A DNA stretch of 64,000 nucleotides. Origin: Phocaeicola massiliensis B84634 = Timone 84634 = DSM 17679 = JCM 13223. Its GTDB lineage: Bacteria > Bacteroidota > Bacteroidia > Bacteroidales > Bacteroidaceae. The notes under the pieces were generated by a model. That model made no database searches and was not told the DNA's origin. It saw only the letters and a program-made list of their open reading frames with translations. Shown in pieces: positions 16,793 through 25,792 of the stretch. A program made the position numbers and the translations under genes. The stretch spans positions 414,236-478,235 of the forward strand of contig NZ_KB905473.1 in the NCBI RefSeq assembly GCF_000382445.1, given 5' to 3'. Every line of letters starts with the position of its first letter. Positions within the stretch are counted from its first letter, which is position 1.

Positions 16793-18784
16793 ATGAAGAA
16801 ACTATTAATTCTATGGATGGTACTAGTTGCATTTGCTTCGTGCACAGACCGTAAAGATTTGTTCGATTCAGGGCGAGTGAAAGAAGAAGCAAAAGAAAAT
16901 TTTCCGATAAAGGATATTGACCCTGATCAGGATTGGAATATGATGGCTGTACGTACTCTGGATATAACGATAAATGCGGGAACCGGGGCTGTTTATACTG
17001 TCAAAGTATTGACAGACAATCCTTTTAAGGTAGAGAATGATGCGCATGTGCTTGCTGTGGCAGATGTGAAAGATGGAACTACTGCCACCTTGAAGTTTGA
17101 TGCACCGTCGGCCATGGAATATGCATACGTGATGCGCCAAGTGGGAACTAAGGATTGCGAAGTGACTGTTGCTGCCCTTAAAGATGATAAGTTTGTTGCT
17201 GCTTTCGGACGTTCTGCAACTCAGCGTGCGGTTTCTGAACGGGCTGCTAATATTACGATTGATAATTTGCCGGCTCCCGGTTTTGTTTGTCCGAGTGATG
17301 CTGAAGAATTGGCCGAGAAAGACATTACCGGAAATGTGAGGAATGGGGCTTACTACATTTCAAAGAACCTAAAAGCTGATAAGATAAATCTTTCGGAAGA
17401 TACTAAACTGTACATTAAGTCCGGTATTACCTTGACTCTCAATGTTGATAAGATTGACAAAGGAACAATCGTTGTATGTAAAGGGGGGACGTTACGTATT
17501 AACGGAACCGGAAAGGACGATAAAGATTTTACTTTGAAAGGTTCTATTTACAATGAAGGAACAGTTACTATTAATGGAGATGATTTTTACATGCAGAATA
17601 AAGAAGCCGAACTTGTTAATTATGGAATAATATATATAGAAGCTGATTTTGAGTTGAGTGCAGGGGAATTCTATAATGGAGAAAGTGGACAGTGTGTATC
17701 TTATGAAACATCGATAGATAGTAACAGCACTGATGGTGCCAATGAGAACAAATCAAGTGCTACCTGGGTAAATGATGGTTATTATGCTTGTGATGGATTT
17801 AAAGTAAGTTCGGGCTACCGGTTACAGAATAATTGCAATTTACATCTTGGTGAAGATTTTAAATTAGATGGCTCTGATGGTAAGGATGTAATCTTTAATA
17901 ATAGCGGATTCATTCATTGTGGGGGAAAGGCTGAATTGGAAAATGCAATTTTAAATATGGCCGGTAAAAGTATCTTTAAGACCCAAAGTCTGGAATTTGA
18001 GAAGAGTGTTCGGCTGAACAGTGATGCAGGCGTACAGGATAAGGATAAGCCTTTGCTGCTGTGTGTTAACAAAGCCTTGTATGATGATGATAAAGGAGAA
18101 CTTACAATGAGCGGAGTTACTTATGTGACATGTGGAAATGACTTTTTTGACTCTTGGGCTGTCTCCGGTCATGTATTATTGGTGAATGTAACCATTGGAG
18201 ACCATGCGCAGGGTTGTAATCCCGATTATGATAAAGAGGAACCTTCGACAACTCCGCCTTTGGCTATCTTTACTTATGTCTTTGAGGATATTACTACTAC
18301 GACCGGTGACTATGATTTTAATGATGTCGTGTTGAAAGTGACGGCTGTAAACAATGGACAGGTCACAATCGCATTGGCAGCTGCCGGAGCAACCAAAGAA
18401 CTATCTGCCGGCTATAAGGTTAACGGTCGGGACAATATTTTATGGAGCAGTGTGCACGAAGCTTTAGGTGTATCGGCCGGTACCATAGTAAATCCCGGTC
18501 CTTCTACGCTGGCAGATATGCCCAAGCAAACTATCAAAAATATAACAAGTCTTGGAGACATAGCCTTTTATATTCATGAAAAGAATAACCCGAATCTAAG
18601 AGTTTATATCTCACAAGACGACCCTGAGTTTCAACTGGGCGGTGTACCTTTTGCTTTATGTATTCCTACAGATTGGGCATATCCGGCAGAACGCCAGATG
18701 ATTAATGAGAAATATGAAGGTTTTGGTGCGTGGGGTGAAGATAGAAATTCACATCAAGAATGGTATAAAAAGCCAACCAAATAA
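16793..18784 (+). CDS. LruC-domain lipoprotein (paralogue 2)
   Basis: 663 residues, lipobox FASC with Cys17. The N-terminal EAKENFPIKDIDPDQDWNM and C-terminal YVFEDITTTTGDYDFNDVVL match paralogue 1, while the middle beta-solenoid-like region has diverged. Both proteins end with a similar LCIPTDWAYPAERQ segment. The genes are 91 bases apart, no promoter is obvious between them, and a strong terminator follows this one. So a two-gene operon from a tandem duplication is likely. Confidence 0.85.
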   Translation: MKKLLILWMVLVAFASCTDRKDLFDSGRVKEEAKENFPIKDIDPDQDWNMMAVRTLDITINAGTGAVYTVKVLTDNPFKVENDAHVLAVADVKDGTTATLKFDAPSAMEYAYVMRQVGTKDCEVTVAALKDDKFVAAFGRSATQRAVSERAANITIDNLPAPGFVCPSDAEELAEKDITGNVRNGAYYISKNLKADKINLSEDTKLYIKSGITLTLNVDKIDKGTIVVCKGGTLRINGTGKDDKDFTLKGSIYNEGTVTINGDDFYMQNKEAELVNYGIIYIEADFELSAGEFYNGESGQCVSYETSIDSNSTDGANENKSSATWVNDGYYACDGFKVSSGYRLQNNCNLHLGEDFKLDGSDGKDVIFNNSGFIHCGGKAELENAILNMAGKSIFKTQSLEFEKSVRLNSDAGVQDKDKPLLLCVNKALYDDDKGELTMSGVTYVTCGNDFFDSWAVSGHVLLVNVTIGDHAQGCNPDYDKEEPSTTPPLAIFTYVFEDITTTTGDYDFNDVVLKVTAVNNGQVTIALAAAGATKELSAGYKVNGRDNILWSSVHEALGVSAGTIVNPGPSTLADMPKQTIKNITSLGDIAFYIHEKNNPNLRVYISQDDPEFQLGGVPFALCIPTDWAYPAERQMINEKYEGFGAWGEDRNSHQEWYKKPTK

Positions 18785-18805
18785 GAGGGGCGAATAACCT
18801 TCTTG

Positions 18806-18860
18806 CAAGAGGCTGTTCAAAAAGATAACGCAATATATCTTTGGGAGCAGCCTCTTGTTT
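18806..18860. terminator. Bidirectional terminator between the LruC operon and the HU-like gene
   Basis: CAAGAGGCTGTTC (18806-18818) and GAGCAGCCTCTTG (18845-18857) pair over 13 positions with one G-U, then TTTT. Confidence 0.7.
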
Positions 18861-18938
18861 TCATAAGAATCAAACGTGCGGAAAGAGAAACTCATGATAA
18901 CTTGCACTCTTTCCGGCGGAATGCGAACAAGCATTGAA

Positions 18939-19550
18939 TTAAGCCTCCGGCACCGCCCTGTATATCACGTGAGGGGTCCGTCCCTCTCTTACTATCTTTT
19001 TTTCGTTGTCCCACCGGCGCAGTTCCATGCCCGCTTTTGTCTTCAGCAGTCCCGTAAGTTTGCAATACTCTTTGCAGTTAATGACGGAATGTTCCTTCAG
19101 ATAGACCGTCAGTAATGCAAAGCGTTCTTCTTCCGAATATTGGGAGGAAGAAACCCGGAAGCCATATTCTGCGCGTTCCAATTCACCTTTGGCACGTATC
19201 TCCTTGCGGAATTGCCGGGTAGGTTTGAATTTCACGTTGTCAAAGTGTACCGATGCGGCGCGTATCTCGCGTTTGTCCGCCACCTTGCGACAGGTCAGGG
19301 TGGCGGACAAAGTGCCCAGCTCTCCCAATTTTACGTTATAACCGTCTGCCAGATAATTGGCGATAATGTTTTCCAGGTCACAGAACAGTCCCATAACCGT
19401 TCCTTCCTTGATGGTGGAACGTCGGGCTATCTCCTTAGCCAAATCTGTCAGGTCTTTTGTGCCCGATACTACAAGTTGCGGATACAGAGTAGCCTGCTCC
19501 TTGTCCCCCTGTATGTCGGGTGACGTTTTGAAATCATACTTTGCTGTCAT
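18939..19550 (-). CDS. HU-related DNA-binding protein with C-terminal extension
   Basis: 203 residues. About residues 5-125 form the HU-like domain seen in Bacteroidales: TDLAKEIARRSTIKEGTVMG, then YLADGYNVKLGELGTLSATL, then FKPTRQFRKEI. It is more basic and longer than ordinary HU (about 90 residues). The C-terminal part, EEERFALLTVYLKEHSVINCKE onward, reads like a short helix-turn-helix domain. Such proteins are probably nucleoid or regulatory factors; the targets are unknown. The leader of this gene contains the second 22-bp repeat array, which may be bound by the protein or may act in the RNA. Confidence 0.8.
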   Translation of the reverse strand: MTAKYDFKTSPDIQGDKEQATLYPQLVVSGTKDLTDLAKEIARRSTIKEGTVMGLFCDLENIIANYLADGYNVKLGELGTLSATLTCRKVADKREIRAASVHFDNVKFKPTRQFRKEIRAKGELERAEYGFRVSSSQYSEEERFALLTVYLKEHSVINCKEYCKLTGLLKTKAGMELRRWDNEKKIVREGRTPHVIYRAVPEA

Positions 19551-19628
19551 GTTAATGCTTTTTGATAAGAGAATTAAGTCATTTCTTCCTGAAGGCTAAG
19601 GGCTTTCTTCCTATGGGCTTTTATAATC

Positions 19629-19715
19629 TGCTGCAATGGATTGTATAGTCTGCGGTAATGGACTGTACGGTCTACTGTAACGGACTGTACAGTCTGTTGG
19701 CGGAGTCTGTCTTAG
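19629..19715. repeat. Tandem 22-bp repeat array (copy 2), in the HU-like gene leader
   Basis: Three full units start at 19629, 19651 and 19673, and a degenerate fourth at 19695. The shared core is GGACTGTACGGTC or one base away. The unit length and sequence match the array at 4265-4353. The array sits between the predicted start of the HU-like transcript (near 19718) and its ATG (19550), so it would be in the 5' untranslated RNA. Confidence 0.85.
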
Positions 19716-19724
19716 TATTCAGTA

Positions 19725-19732
19725 CAAAAGTA
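19725..19732 (-). promoter_or_regulatory. -7 element of the HU-like gene
   Basis: Minus-strand TACTTTTG (plus CAAAAGTA). A T-rich TTTTTAC run stands where the -33 should be. Confidence 0.5.
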
Positions 19733-19928
19733 CTTAATCATACCGTAAAAACCTATTAATCTGCCGGAAAAAAGAGTTTAGGGGCAAGATATAATTTTGA
19801 GCGATACAGCAAAATGATTTCTTTAGAAAAGAATTCTCTTTGTAAAAGAAATAGTAGTTATAATTAAATAAAGAAATGACGGGCAGAATCAATACATTAC
19901 GTTATTCGGACATCTTTTGGTGGAATGA

Positions 19929-20009
19929 GTTGTAACCAAAGATGTGCCGCCTGTGGCTGTAGCAGCAGGTAATCCGGTTCGTTTTATTAAGAATATTGAA
20001 GTCAAATAA
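19929..20009 (+). pseudogene. Remnant of a hexapeptide-repeat (LbH) acyltransferase
   Basis: An open stretch of 26 codons without a start reads VVTKDVPPVAVAAGNPVRFI then KNIEVK and stop. This is the standard C-terminal end of trimeric left-handed beta-helix acetyltransferases (VVTKDVP...AGNP). Directly upstream the frame is closed by TGA, and a one-base shift would restore Gly-Met-Ser before VVTKD. The rest of the gene is gone. Confidence 0.6.
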
Positions 20010-20244
20010 ATTAGAAAAACACTTGAAATATGAGAAGACCAAAATAGTAGCAGTATGAAATTACAAATTATTACCATAATGATAGTCCTTTCACAATTTT
20101 CTTCGATGGAATGGCGGTTTTTGGATGCGTGAGGTGTGAAAGGACTTTCGGAATTACTTCTGTATGCTGAGAATGTTACATAATTGAGCACTTTTGTTAC
20201 GATGAAACAAAAGAGCTATCTCATGCAACAAATGTTTTAGAAGT

Positions 20245-20268
20245 GTTGTGAGACAACCCATACCTTTG
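20245..20268 (+). promoter_or_regulatory. Promoter region of the fructan-locus receptor
   Basis: -7 TACCTTTG at 20261-20268, 33 bases before the ATG. Just upstream lies the short palindrome GTTGTGAGACAAC (20245-20257), a possible operator. The -33 is weak. Confidence 0.5.
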
Positions 20269-20300
20269 CCTCAGAAAAACTTCTAAAAATATTTAATGCT

Positions 20301-22619
20301 ATGAACAAGAATCAGCGAATGAACAGAATGGGCGTGCTCCTTATGATATGGGCAGCCGCTTGCTTGAACAGCCACGCACAACAAGACTCAGCCAAAGTCC
20401 TTTCTAATTCTAAGGAAGAAGGTAATCGAAATGTCATGCTGAATGCAGCCAGTGCCAATGGTCCCCGTGAAATTTCCATCGGATTGCCCGGCGGCGATGT
20501 CAATGTACTCGAAAACGGTTTGCCCGTGGTCTATAACTCAAATCCTCATAATGTAAATACTCATTGGCGCGGAGACAGCAGTTTGGGACATACCGGACTG
20601 CTTAAAATATCCGAAACGGCCATTACTACCGGAAACATCGGTTATGCTGTGAACTCTTTCACCGAATTGGGCCTGAATAAAGAGAAGCGGTTTAATGGTG
20701 TGCTGAATTATAATACCAATCACTTCGGCAAACAGCAGTTTGATTTCAATTTAAACGGAAGCATCGGCAAGGACTGGTTCTACAGCGGAAGCGTTTATCA
20801 GAACTTTGACCCGGGTTCGTTCAAACTCCGTTTCGCCCAATATCAGGACCGCACACAAATCTATAAGTTTGCTTTGACAAAGTTCTACCATGAAGGTCGC
20901 GGACAATTGTCGGCTATCTACCATTACAGCAATAGTCACTGGTTGTCAAATGCCACTACCGGCGCACCGTTTATTTATGTGGGCGACGGCAGTGTGAAAG
21001 AAATTCCCGGATTCAGTCTCGGTACTTCGTCTTATCTTCCCGATGTTTCTGACATTGTCTATATGGATATACGTACGGGCGAGATGAAAAAGACAAGTCT
21101 TTATGACGCCACTGCCAGCAAAGGTAATCAATTCACATTGTTGAACCGTTACAAATGGGATAACGGGTTGGAGTGGACTGTGAATATGAAGTATGACCAC
21201 GCATTGGGTTCTTATCTCTACCAGACTCCCATGTCGATGGAAAAGAAAACCTTGGCGGACGGCTATAGCCGGAAAGTATCGGACGGGACATTGACCCCTT
21301 ACGAAGGATATGTGCAGAGCCGTATGTCATGTTTCAATCGCGGCAGTATCGACGAGTTCTTCTTTACCACCGAACTGTCACGGAAGTATGACAACATGAC
21401 TTGGCGTGTGGGCTTGAACGAATGGTATTACGATGTAGACTATGCTTCAAACACTACGATGTACGACCATACGGTGGAAGAATATCCTCAGATTCTTTAC
21501 AGCGCCGATACCAAAGACATTCATCATTATGGTGATACTCCTTATTATAACCTGAACCAGAATGCTTCGGAATACTATAAAGGTCATGAAAACAAGCTGG
21601 CTCTTTATGCTACTCACGATTGGGATATTACTGATAAATGGAATGTGTATTATGGCGCCCGTTTTGAATACCAGCGTTTGACGGGAAAGAATCTGGCTGT
21701 TTACAATGCAGACGGAAAAGCGGTAGGCCGTTTTGCCAATTACCACATCGGGGCAGTGGCAGCCGACGGCACTAAGATTGCTCCTCGCGGCTATGGTTAT
21801 GATTGGCTCAATATGGCTTTCACGGCGGCGGCTACCTATAAGATGACACAACAGTTTGGTTTTACTGCCGATTTCACTTACAATACCCAGCGCCCGAACA
21901 TGTCGAATTTTGCGCCTGCCGAGATGCCGAATGTAGATAAGATAACCATTCCGTTGGGACGTGCGGGTATTTATTTTAATAACGATTGGATTAGCCTGAC
22001 TTCTTTGTTTACTTATATTGCCAAAACGAATAACAACTCTACGCTGAATCTGATAAACCCCCATAACGATAAGGATATCAAAGCCGCAGCATTGAGCTAT
22101 GATATTGAAACCATCGGATGGACAACGGATGCGGTAGTAAAACCTTTCAAAGGGTTTGATTTTCATTTTCTGTTTACTTACCAAAGTCCGAAGTACAAGA
22201 AATATGAAACGGAGGTGACTTTTGGTGACGGAACCACCTCGGGCATCAATGCTACAGGCAATATTGTGACCGAAATACCCAAGGTGCTGATTGAACTCGA
22301 TCCGAGTTATAATATTACAAAAGATTTGAAGGTATGGGCCAGTTTTCGTTATTTTAGCAAGACGTATGCCAATATTAAGAACGCTTATTACTTTAACGGA
22401 CGTTGGGAAACCTTTGGCGGTGTCAACTGGAACGTGAACAAACACTTGTCACTCAGCGGAACTGTCATTAACTTCCTCAACCAGACGGGGGCAAAAGGAA
22501 GCATCTCGGGTGCGGAACTGGTGGATAAGGAAAATGCTGCCGCTTATAACGGGGCATGGATGGCAGGAAGCTACATCCGTCCGTTTACCGTAGAGTTTGC
22601 AGCAAAAATTACATTCTGA
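20301..22619 (+). CDS. TonB-dependent receptor-like outer-membrane protein
   Basis: 772 residues with a signal peptide (cleavage expected after NSHAQ). A short plug-like region (about 55-125: VNVLENGLPVVY, HWRGDSS, GYAVNSFTELG) leads into a long barrel of alternating aromatic strands, ending in Phe (EFAAKITF) as outer-membrane barrels do. The carboxypeptidase-like N-terminal domain of SusC proteins is missing, as is a SusD partner. Position at the head of the GH32-permease-kinase operon suggests uptake of fructosides, sucrose or fructan fragments. That is inference; the fold call is good. Confidence 0.8.
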   Translation: MNKNQRMNRMGVLLMIWAAACLNSHAQQDSAKVLSNSKEEGNRNVMLNAASANGPREISIGLPGGDVNVLENGLPVVYNSNPHNVNTHWRGDSSLGHTGLLKISETAITTGNIGYAVNSFTELGLNKEKRFNGVLNYNTNHFGKQQFDFNLNGSIGKDWFYSGSVYQNFDPGSFKLRFAQYQDRTQIYKFALTKFYHEGRGQLSAIYHYSNSHWLSNATTGAPFIYVGDGSVKEIPGFSLGTSSYLPDVSDIVYMDIRTGEMKKTSLYDATASKGNQFTLLNRYKWDNGLEWTVNMKYDHALGSYLYQTPMSMEKKTLADGYSRKVSDGTLTPYEGYVQSRMSCFNRGSIDEFFFTTELSRKYDNMTWRVGLNEWYYDVDYASNTTMYDHTVEEYPQILYSADTKDIHHYGDTPYYNLNQNASEYYKGHENKLALYATHDWDITDKWNVYYGARFEYQRLTGKNLAVYNADGKAVGRFANYHIGAVAADGTKIAPRGYGYDWLNMAFTAAATYKMTQQFGFTADFTYNTQRPNMSNFAPAEMPNVDKITIPLGRAGIYFNNDWISLTSLFTYIAKTNNNSTLNLINPHNDKDIKAAALSYDIETIGWTTDAVVKPFKGFDFHFLFTYQSPKYKKYETEVTFGDGTTSGINATGNIVTEIPKVLIELDPSYNITKDLKVWASFRYFSKTYANIKNAYYFNGRWETFGGVNWNVNKHLSLSGTVINFLNQTGAKGSISGAELVDKENAAAYNGAWMAGSYIRPFTVEFAAKITF

Positions 22620-22653
22620 TTTTAATAATAAAACTTTTAATACCATATATTCC

Positions 22654-24531
22654 ATGAAAACAAATTTAGTGAACCTTGCATTGGGTTTAGCCTTTACAGC
22701 AGGCACGGTTTCTTGTCAGTCACAGAAAAATAATCCGGTGTTCGAGCATCAAGGAGATACAATGACCGTTGTACGCATTGCTTCTCCCGCCAAGTATCTG
22801 TTGCTTCCCGTTCAGGAAAGCAGCAATGAAGGACAGGTAAAACTGGATACCGGCAGTCCGGCGGATACTTATATGGATGTTCGTCTGGCTACAGACAGTG
22901 TTGAATATTATGTTCCGTTTGCTTTACCGCAGGGAGCCGCTGAAGCTGTCGTTGTTGTGAAGAATGTGGCAGCCGATGCCCTTTGTTGGGACAGCATTAA
23001 GGTTGCAGATACCTTTGATACAACCAACAGAGACAAATTCCGTCCCGTTTATCATCACACTCCGCTTTATGGCTGGATGAATGACGCCAACGGGCTGGTT
23101 TATAAAGACGGTGAATATCACCTTTATTTCCAGTATAATCCTTACGGATCGGTATGGGGGAATATGCATTGGGGACATTCCGTGAGCAAGGACTTGGTGC
23201 ATTGGGAGCATCTTGACCCTGCCATTGCAAGGGATACTCTGGGACATATCTTCTCGGGGAGTGCAGTGGTGGATACAAAGAACAGCGCAGGCTACGGTGA
23301 AAATACAATGGTTGCTTTCTATACTTCGGCCAGTGACAAGAATGGTCAGATTCAGTGCATGGCATACAGCACCGACAATGGACGTACCTATACCAAATAC
23401 GAGAACAATCCCATTCTGACTCCTTTTGACGGATTGAAAGACTTCCGTGACCCGAAGGTCTTTTGGTATGAACCCGACCAAAAATGGGTGATGGTGGTAT
23501 CTGCCGACAAAGAGATGCGTTTCTATTCTTCTCGGAACTTGAAAGACTGGGAGTTTATGAGCGGTTTCGGTGAAGGTTACGGAGTACAGCCCAGCCAATT
23601 TGAGTGTCCCGATTTTATTCAGTTGCCTGTGGACGGTGATAAGAACCGCATGAAGTGGGCATTGATTGTCAATATCAATCCGGGATGCATGTTTGGCGGT
23701 AGCGCTACACAGTATTTTATCGGTGACTTTGACGGAAAGGAATTTAAATGTGACACAAAACCCGAAGTGACTAAATGGCTGGACTATGGCAAGGACCATT
23801 ATGCTACCGTTTGCTTCTCGAATACGGGAGAGCGCACGATTGCCGTGCCCTGGATGAGCAATTGGCAGTATGCCAATATCCTTCCCACCAAACAATATCG
23901 CAGCGCCAATTCGTTGCCTCGCGAATTGAGCCTTTATACAAAGGACGGAGAGATATACATGGCTGCCGATGCGGTGAAAGAAACGGAGGCTTTGCGCAAA
24001 GATGAGCATGAGGTGGGCAGTCTGGTTGTGAATGGGGAGAGCCGGTTGGAGGAATTGGTTCCCAACACAGATGGAGCGTATGAACTTTCGATGGATATTA
24101 CTCCGGGGGCATCGCAGTTGGCAGGCTTCGAGTTGCTGAACGGCAAGGGTGAGAAAGTGAATATTTATCTGGATATGAAAGAAAACAGGCTGGTGATGGA
24201 CCGTACAGAGAGTGGAATTACTGACTTGGGTGAACCGAGTAAATTTAATGTGCACGAGAAGGAGACAGATAATCATCGCATGAAACTTTCAGTGAACTAT
24301 AAGAATGATTTTGCCCTGGGCACTTGGGCTCCACTCTCTTTGTGCGAAGGCAAAACTTATCATCTGAATGTCTTTGTGGATAAATGCTCTATCGAGATAT
24401 TTGTGGATGGCGGACGCATAGCCATGACTAATTTGGTCTTTCCGAATGAACCTTATGACACGCTTCGTTTTTATAGTGAAGGAGGGGAAATGAAAGTTTC
24501 GGATTTCACAGTGTATAAGTTAGGCTTGTGA
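22654..24531 (+). CDS. GH32 family fructosidase (levanase/inulinase/sucrase type)
   Basis: 625 residues from the ATG at 22654; an in-frame ATG at 22597 lies inside the receptor gene. The signal ends ...GTVSC, so Cys21 may be lipidated. After a beta-rich stretch of about 110 residues comes the GH32 five-blade propeller: nucleophile Asp144 in WMNDANG, Asp266 in FRDPK, acid/base Glu317 in FECPD. A C-terminal beta-sandwich (about 480-625) ends the protein. It hydrolyses beta-fructosides to fructose; endo or exo mode cannot be read. Probable site is the periplasm or outer membrane. Confidence 0.93.
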   Translation: MKTNLVNLALGLAFTAGTVSCQSQKNNPVFEHQGDTMTVVRIASPAKYLLLPVQESSNEGQVKLDTGSPADTYMDVRLATDSVEYYVPFALPQGAAEAVVVVKNVAADALCWDSIKVADTFDTTNRDKFRPVYHHTPLYGWMNDANGLVYKDGEYHLYFQYNPYGSVWGNMHWGHSVSKDLVHWEHLDPAIARDTLGHIFSGSAVVDTKNSAGYGENTMVAFYTSASDKNGQIQCMAYSTDNGRTYTKYENNPILTPFDGLKDFRDPKVFWYEPDQKWVMVVSADKEMRFYSSRNLKDWEFMSGFGEGYGVQPSQFECPDFIQLPVDGDKNRMKWALIVNINPGCMFGGSATQYFIGDFDGKEFKCDTKPEVTKWLDYGKDHYATVCFSNTGERTIAVPWMSNWQYANILPTKQYRSANSLPRELSLYTKDGEIYMAADAVKETEALRKDEHEVGSLVVNGESRLEELVPNTDGAYELSMDITPGASQLAGFELLNGKGEKVNIYLDMKENRLVMDRTESGITDLGEPSKFNVHEKETDNHRMKLSVNYKNDFALGTWAPLSLCEGKTYHLNVFVDKCSIEIFVDGGRIAMTNLVFPNEPYDTLRFYSEGGEMKVSDFTVYKLGL

Positions 24532-24548
24532 TTTTAGGTCGGGTGTTC

Positions 24549-24582
24549 CCGTAGGGGCGGACCCATGTATCTTCCCCTACGG
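24549..24582. repeat. Hairpin between the GH32 and permease genes
   Basis: CCGTAGGGG (24549-24557) and CCCCTACGG (24574-24582) are perfect 9-bp arms. No T run follows on the plus strand. It lies inside a same-direction cluster and could tune the permease and kinase level or be a REP-type element. Confidence 0.5.
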
Positions 24583-24629
24583 TGAATGAATAAGAACAAC
24601 GTACAGAAAAAACAATAGATAATAAAACC

Positions 24630-25790
24630 ATGAACAACAATAAAAATCTATATGCCAAATTAATCCCGGTGATGCTCTGTTTCTTCGCCATGGGGTTTGT
24701 AGACTTGGTGGGTATTGCTTCCAATTATGTCAAGGTCGACTTGAACCTGACGGATGCGCAGGCCAATATCTTTCCGTCGCTGGTTTTCTTTTGGTTCCTT
24801 ATCTTCTCGGTTCCCACAGGAATATTGATGAATAAGATAGGCCGTAAGAAGACAGTGCTTCTGAGCCTTGCTGTGACTTTTGCCTCTTTGCTGATTCCCG
24901 TGTTCGGCGATGGTTATGTCATCATGCTGTTGTCTTTCTCTTTGCTGGGCATTGGCAATGCACTGATGCAGACCTCTCTGAATCCTTTGTTGAGCAATAT
25001 TATAACGGGGGATAAATTGGCAAGTACCCTTACTTTCGGTCAATTTGTCAAAGCAATCGCTTCTTTTCTGGCTCCTTATATTGCCATGTGGGGAGCCACC
25101 CAGACTATTCCCACTTTCGGACTGGGTTGGAGAGTGTTGTTTCCTATGTATATGGTGATTGCAGTGCTTGCCATCGTTTTATTGGGCTCTACTCCCATTG
25201 AGGAGGAACAGCCTGACAAGGCTTCCGGTTTCAAGGCTTGTCTGGCTTTGCTGGGAAAACCGTTCATTTTGCTCTCTTTTATCGGTATCATGTGCCATGT
25301 GGGTATCGATGTCGGTACCAATACCACTGCCCCGAAGATATTGATAGAGCGTTTGGGCATGACACTTGCCGAGGCGGGCTTTGCCACCAGCCTATACTTT
25401 ATATTCCGCACGATTGGCTGTTTCTTGGGTGCTTTTATCTTGAGGAAAGCTTCTGCCAAACTGTTTTTTGCCTTCAGCGTGGTGTTAATGTTGTTGGCTA
25501 TGGCGGGATTGTTTATGTTCCATACCGAAACAATTATTTATATTTGCATCGCCATGATTGGTTTTGGAAACTCCAATGTGTTTTCCATTATCTTCTCGCA
25601 GGCCCTGTTTGCCGCCCCCGACAAGAAGAATGAAGTGTCCGGTCTGATGATAATGGGCTTGTTCGGCGGCACGGTATTCCCATTGGCAATGGGAGTTGCC
25701 GCTGATGCGGTGGGACAGACGGGAGCTGTAGCGGTAATGACCGTAGGCGTGATTTATTTGTTAATATATACCTTAAAAATAAAGAAATAA
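24630..25790 (+). CDS. MFS sugar permease (FucP/FruP-like)
   Basis: 386 residues, about 12 hydrophobic segments, inner membrane. The loop motif NKIGRKKTVLLS (after helix 2) is the usual major-facilitator signature. PVMLCFFAMGFVDLVGIASN and SFLGIGNALMQTSLNPLL resemble the fucose/glucose/galactose permease group. It stops 2 bases before the fructokinase and follows the GH32 gene. In B. thetaiotaomicron the fructan locus contains a permease of this type beside a fructokinase, so fructose is the most likely substrate. Confidence 0.85.
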   Translation: MNNNKNLYAKLIPVMLCFFAMGFVDLVGIASNYVKVDLNLTDAQANIFPSLVFFWFLIFSVPTGILMNKIGRKKTVLLSLAVTFASLLIPVFGDGYVIMLLSFSLLGIGNALMQTSLNPLLSNIITGDKLASTLTFGQFVKAIASFLAPYIAMWGATQTIPTFGLGWRVLFPMYMVIAVLAIVLLGSTPIEEEQPDKASGFKACLALLGKPFILLSFIGIMCHVGIDVGTNTTAPKILIERLGMTLAEAGFATSLYFIFRTIGCFLGAFILRKASAKLFFAFSVVLMLLAMAGLFMFHTETIIYICIAMIGFGNSNVFSIIFSQALFAAPDKKNEVSGLMIMGLFGGTVFPLAMGVAADAVGQTGAVAVMTVGVIYLLIYTLKIKK

Positions 25791-25792
25791 CC

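Larger units (their letters stand above)
19733..20300. other. Intergenic stretch with a decayed gene remnant
   Basis: 568 bases between the HU-like promoter and the fructan-locus receptor. It holds the acyltransferase remnant at 19929-20009 and, near the right end, the receptor promoter. The rest (20010-20230) has only short open frames with no recognisable product. Confidence 0.5.

Noticed and set aside
20055..20135. Short frame starting MKLQIITIMIVLSQ in the gap before the receptor
   Set aside because: Only about 25 codons, next to a decayed gene, with no promoter or family.
19889..20191. 100-codon minus-strand frame with hydrophobic stretches
   Set aside because: It lies antisense to the acyltransferase remnant and shows no known motif or promoter.
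21447..22445. 332-codon frame antisense to the receptor gene
   Set aside because: Shadow of a conserved barrel protein with no supporting signals.
22924..24276. 450-codon frame antisense to the GH32 gene
   Set aside because: Mirror of a conserved gene with third-position G/C bias; no domain, no promoter.
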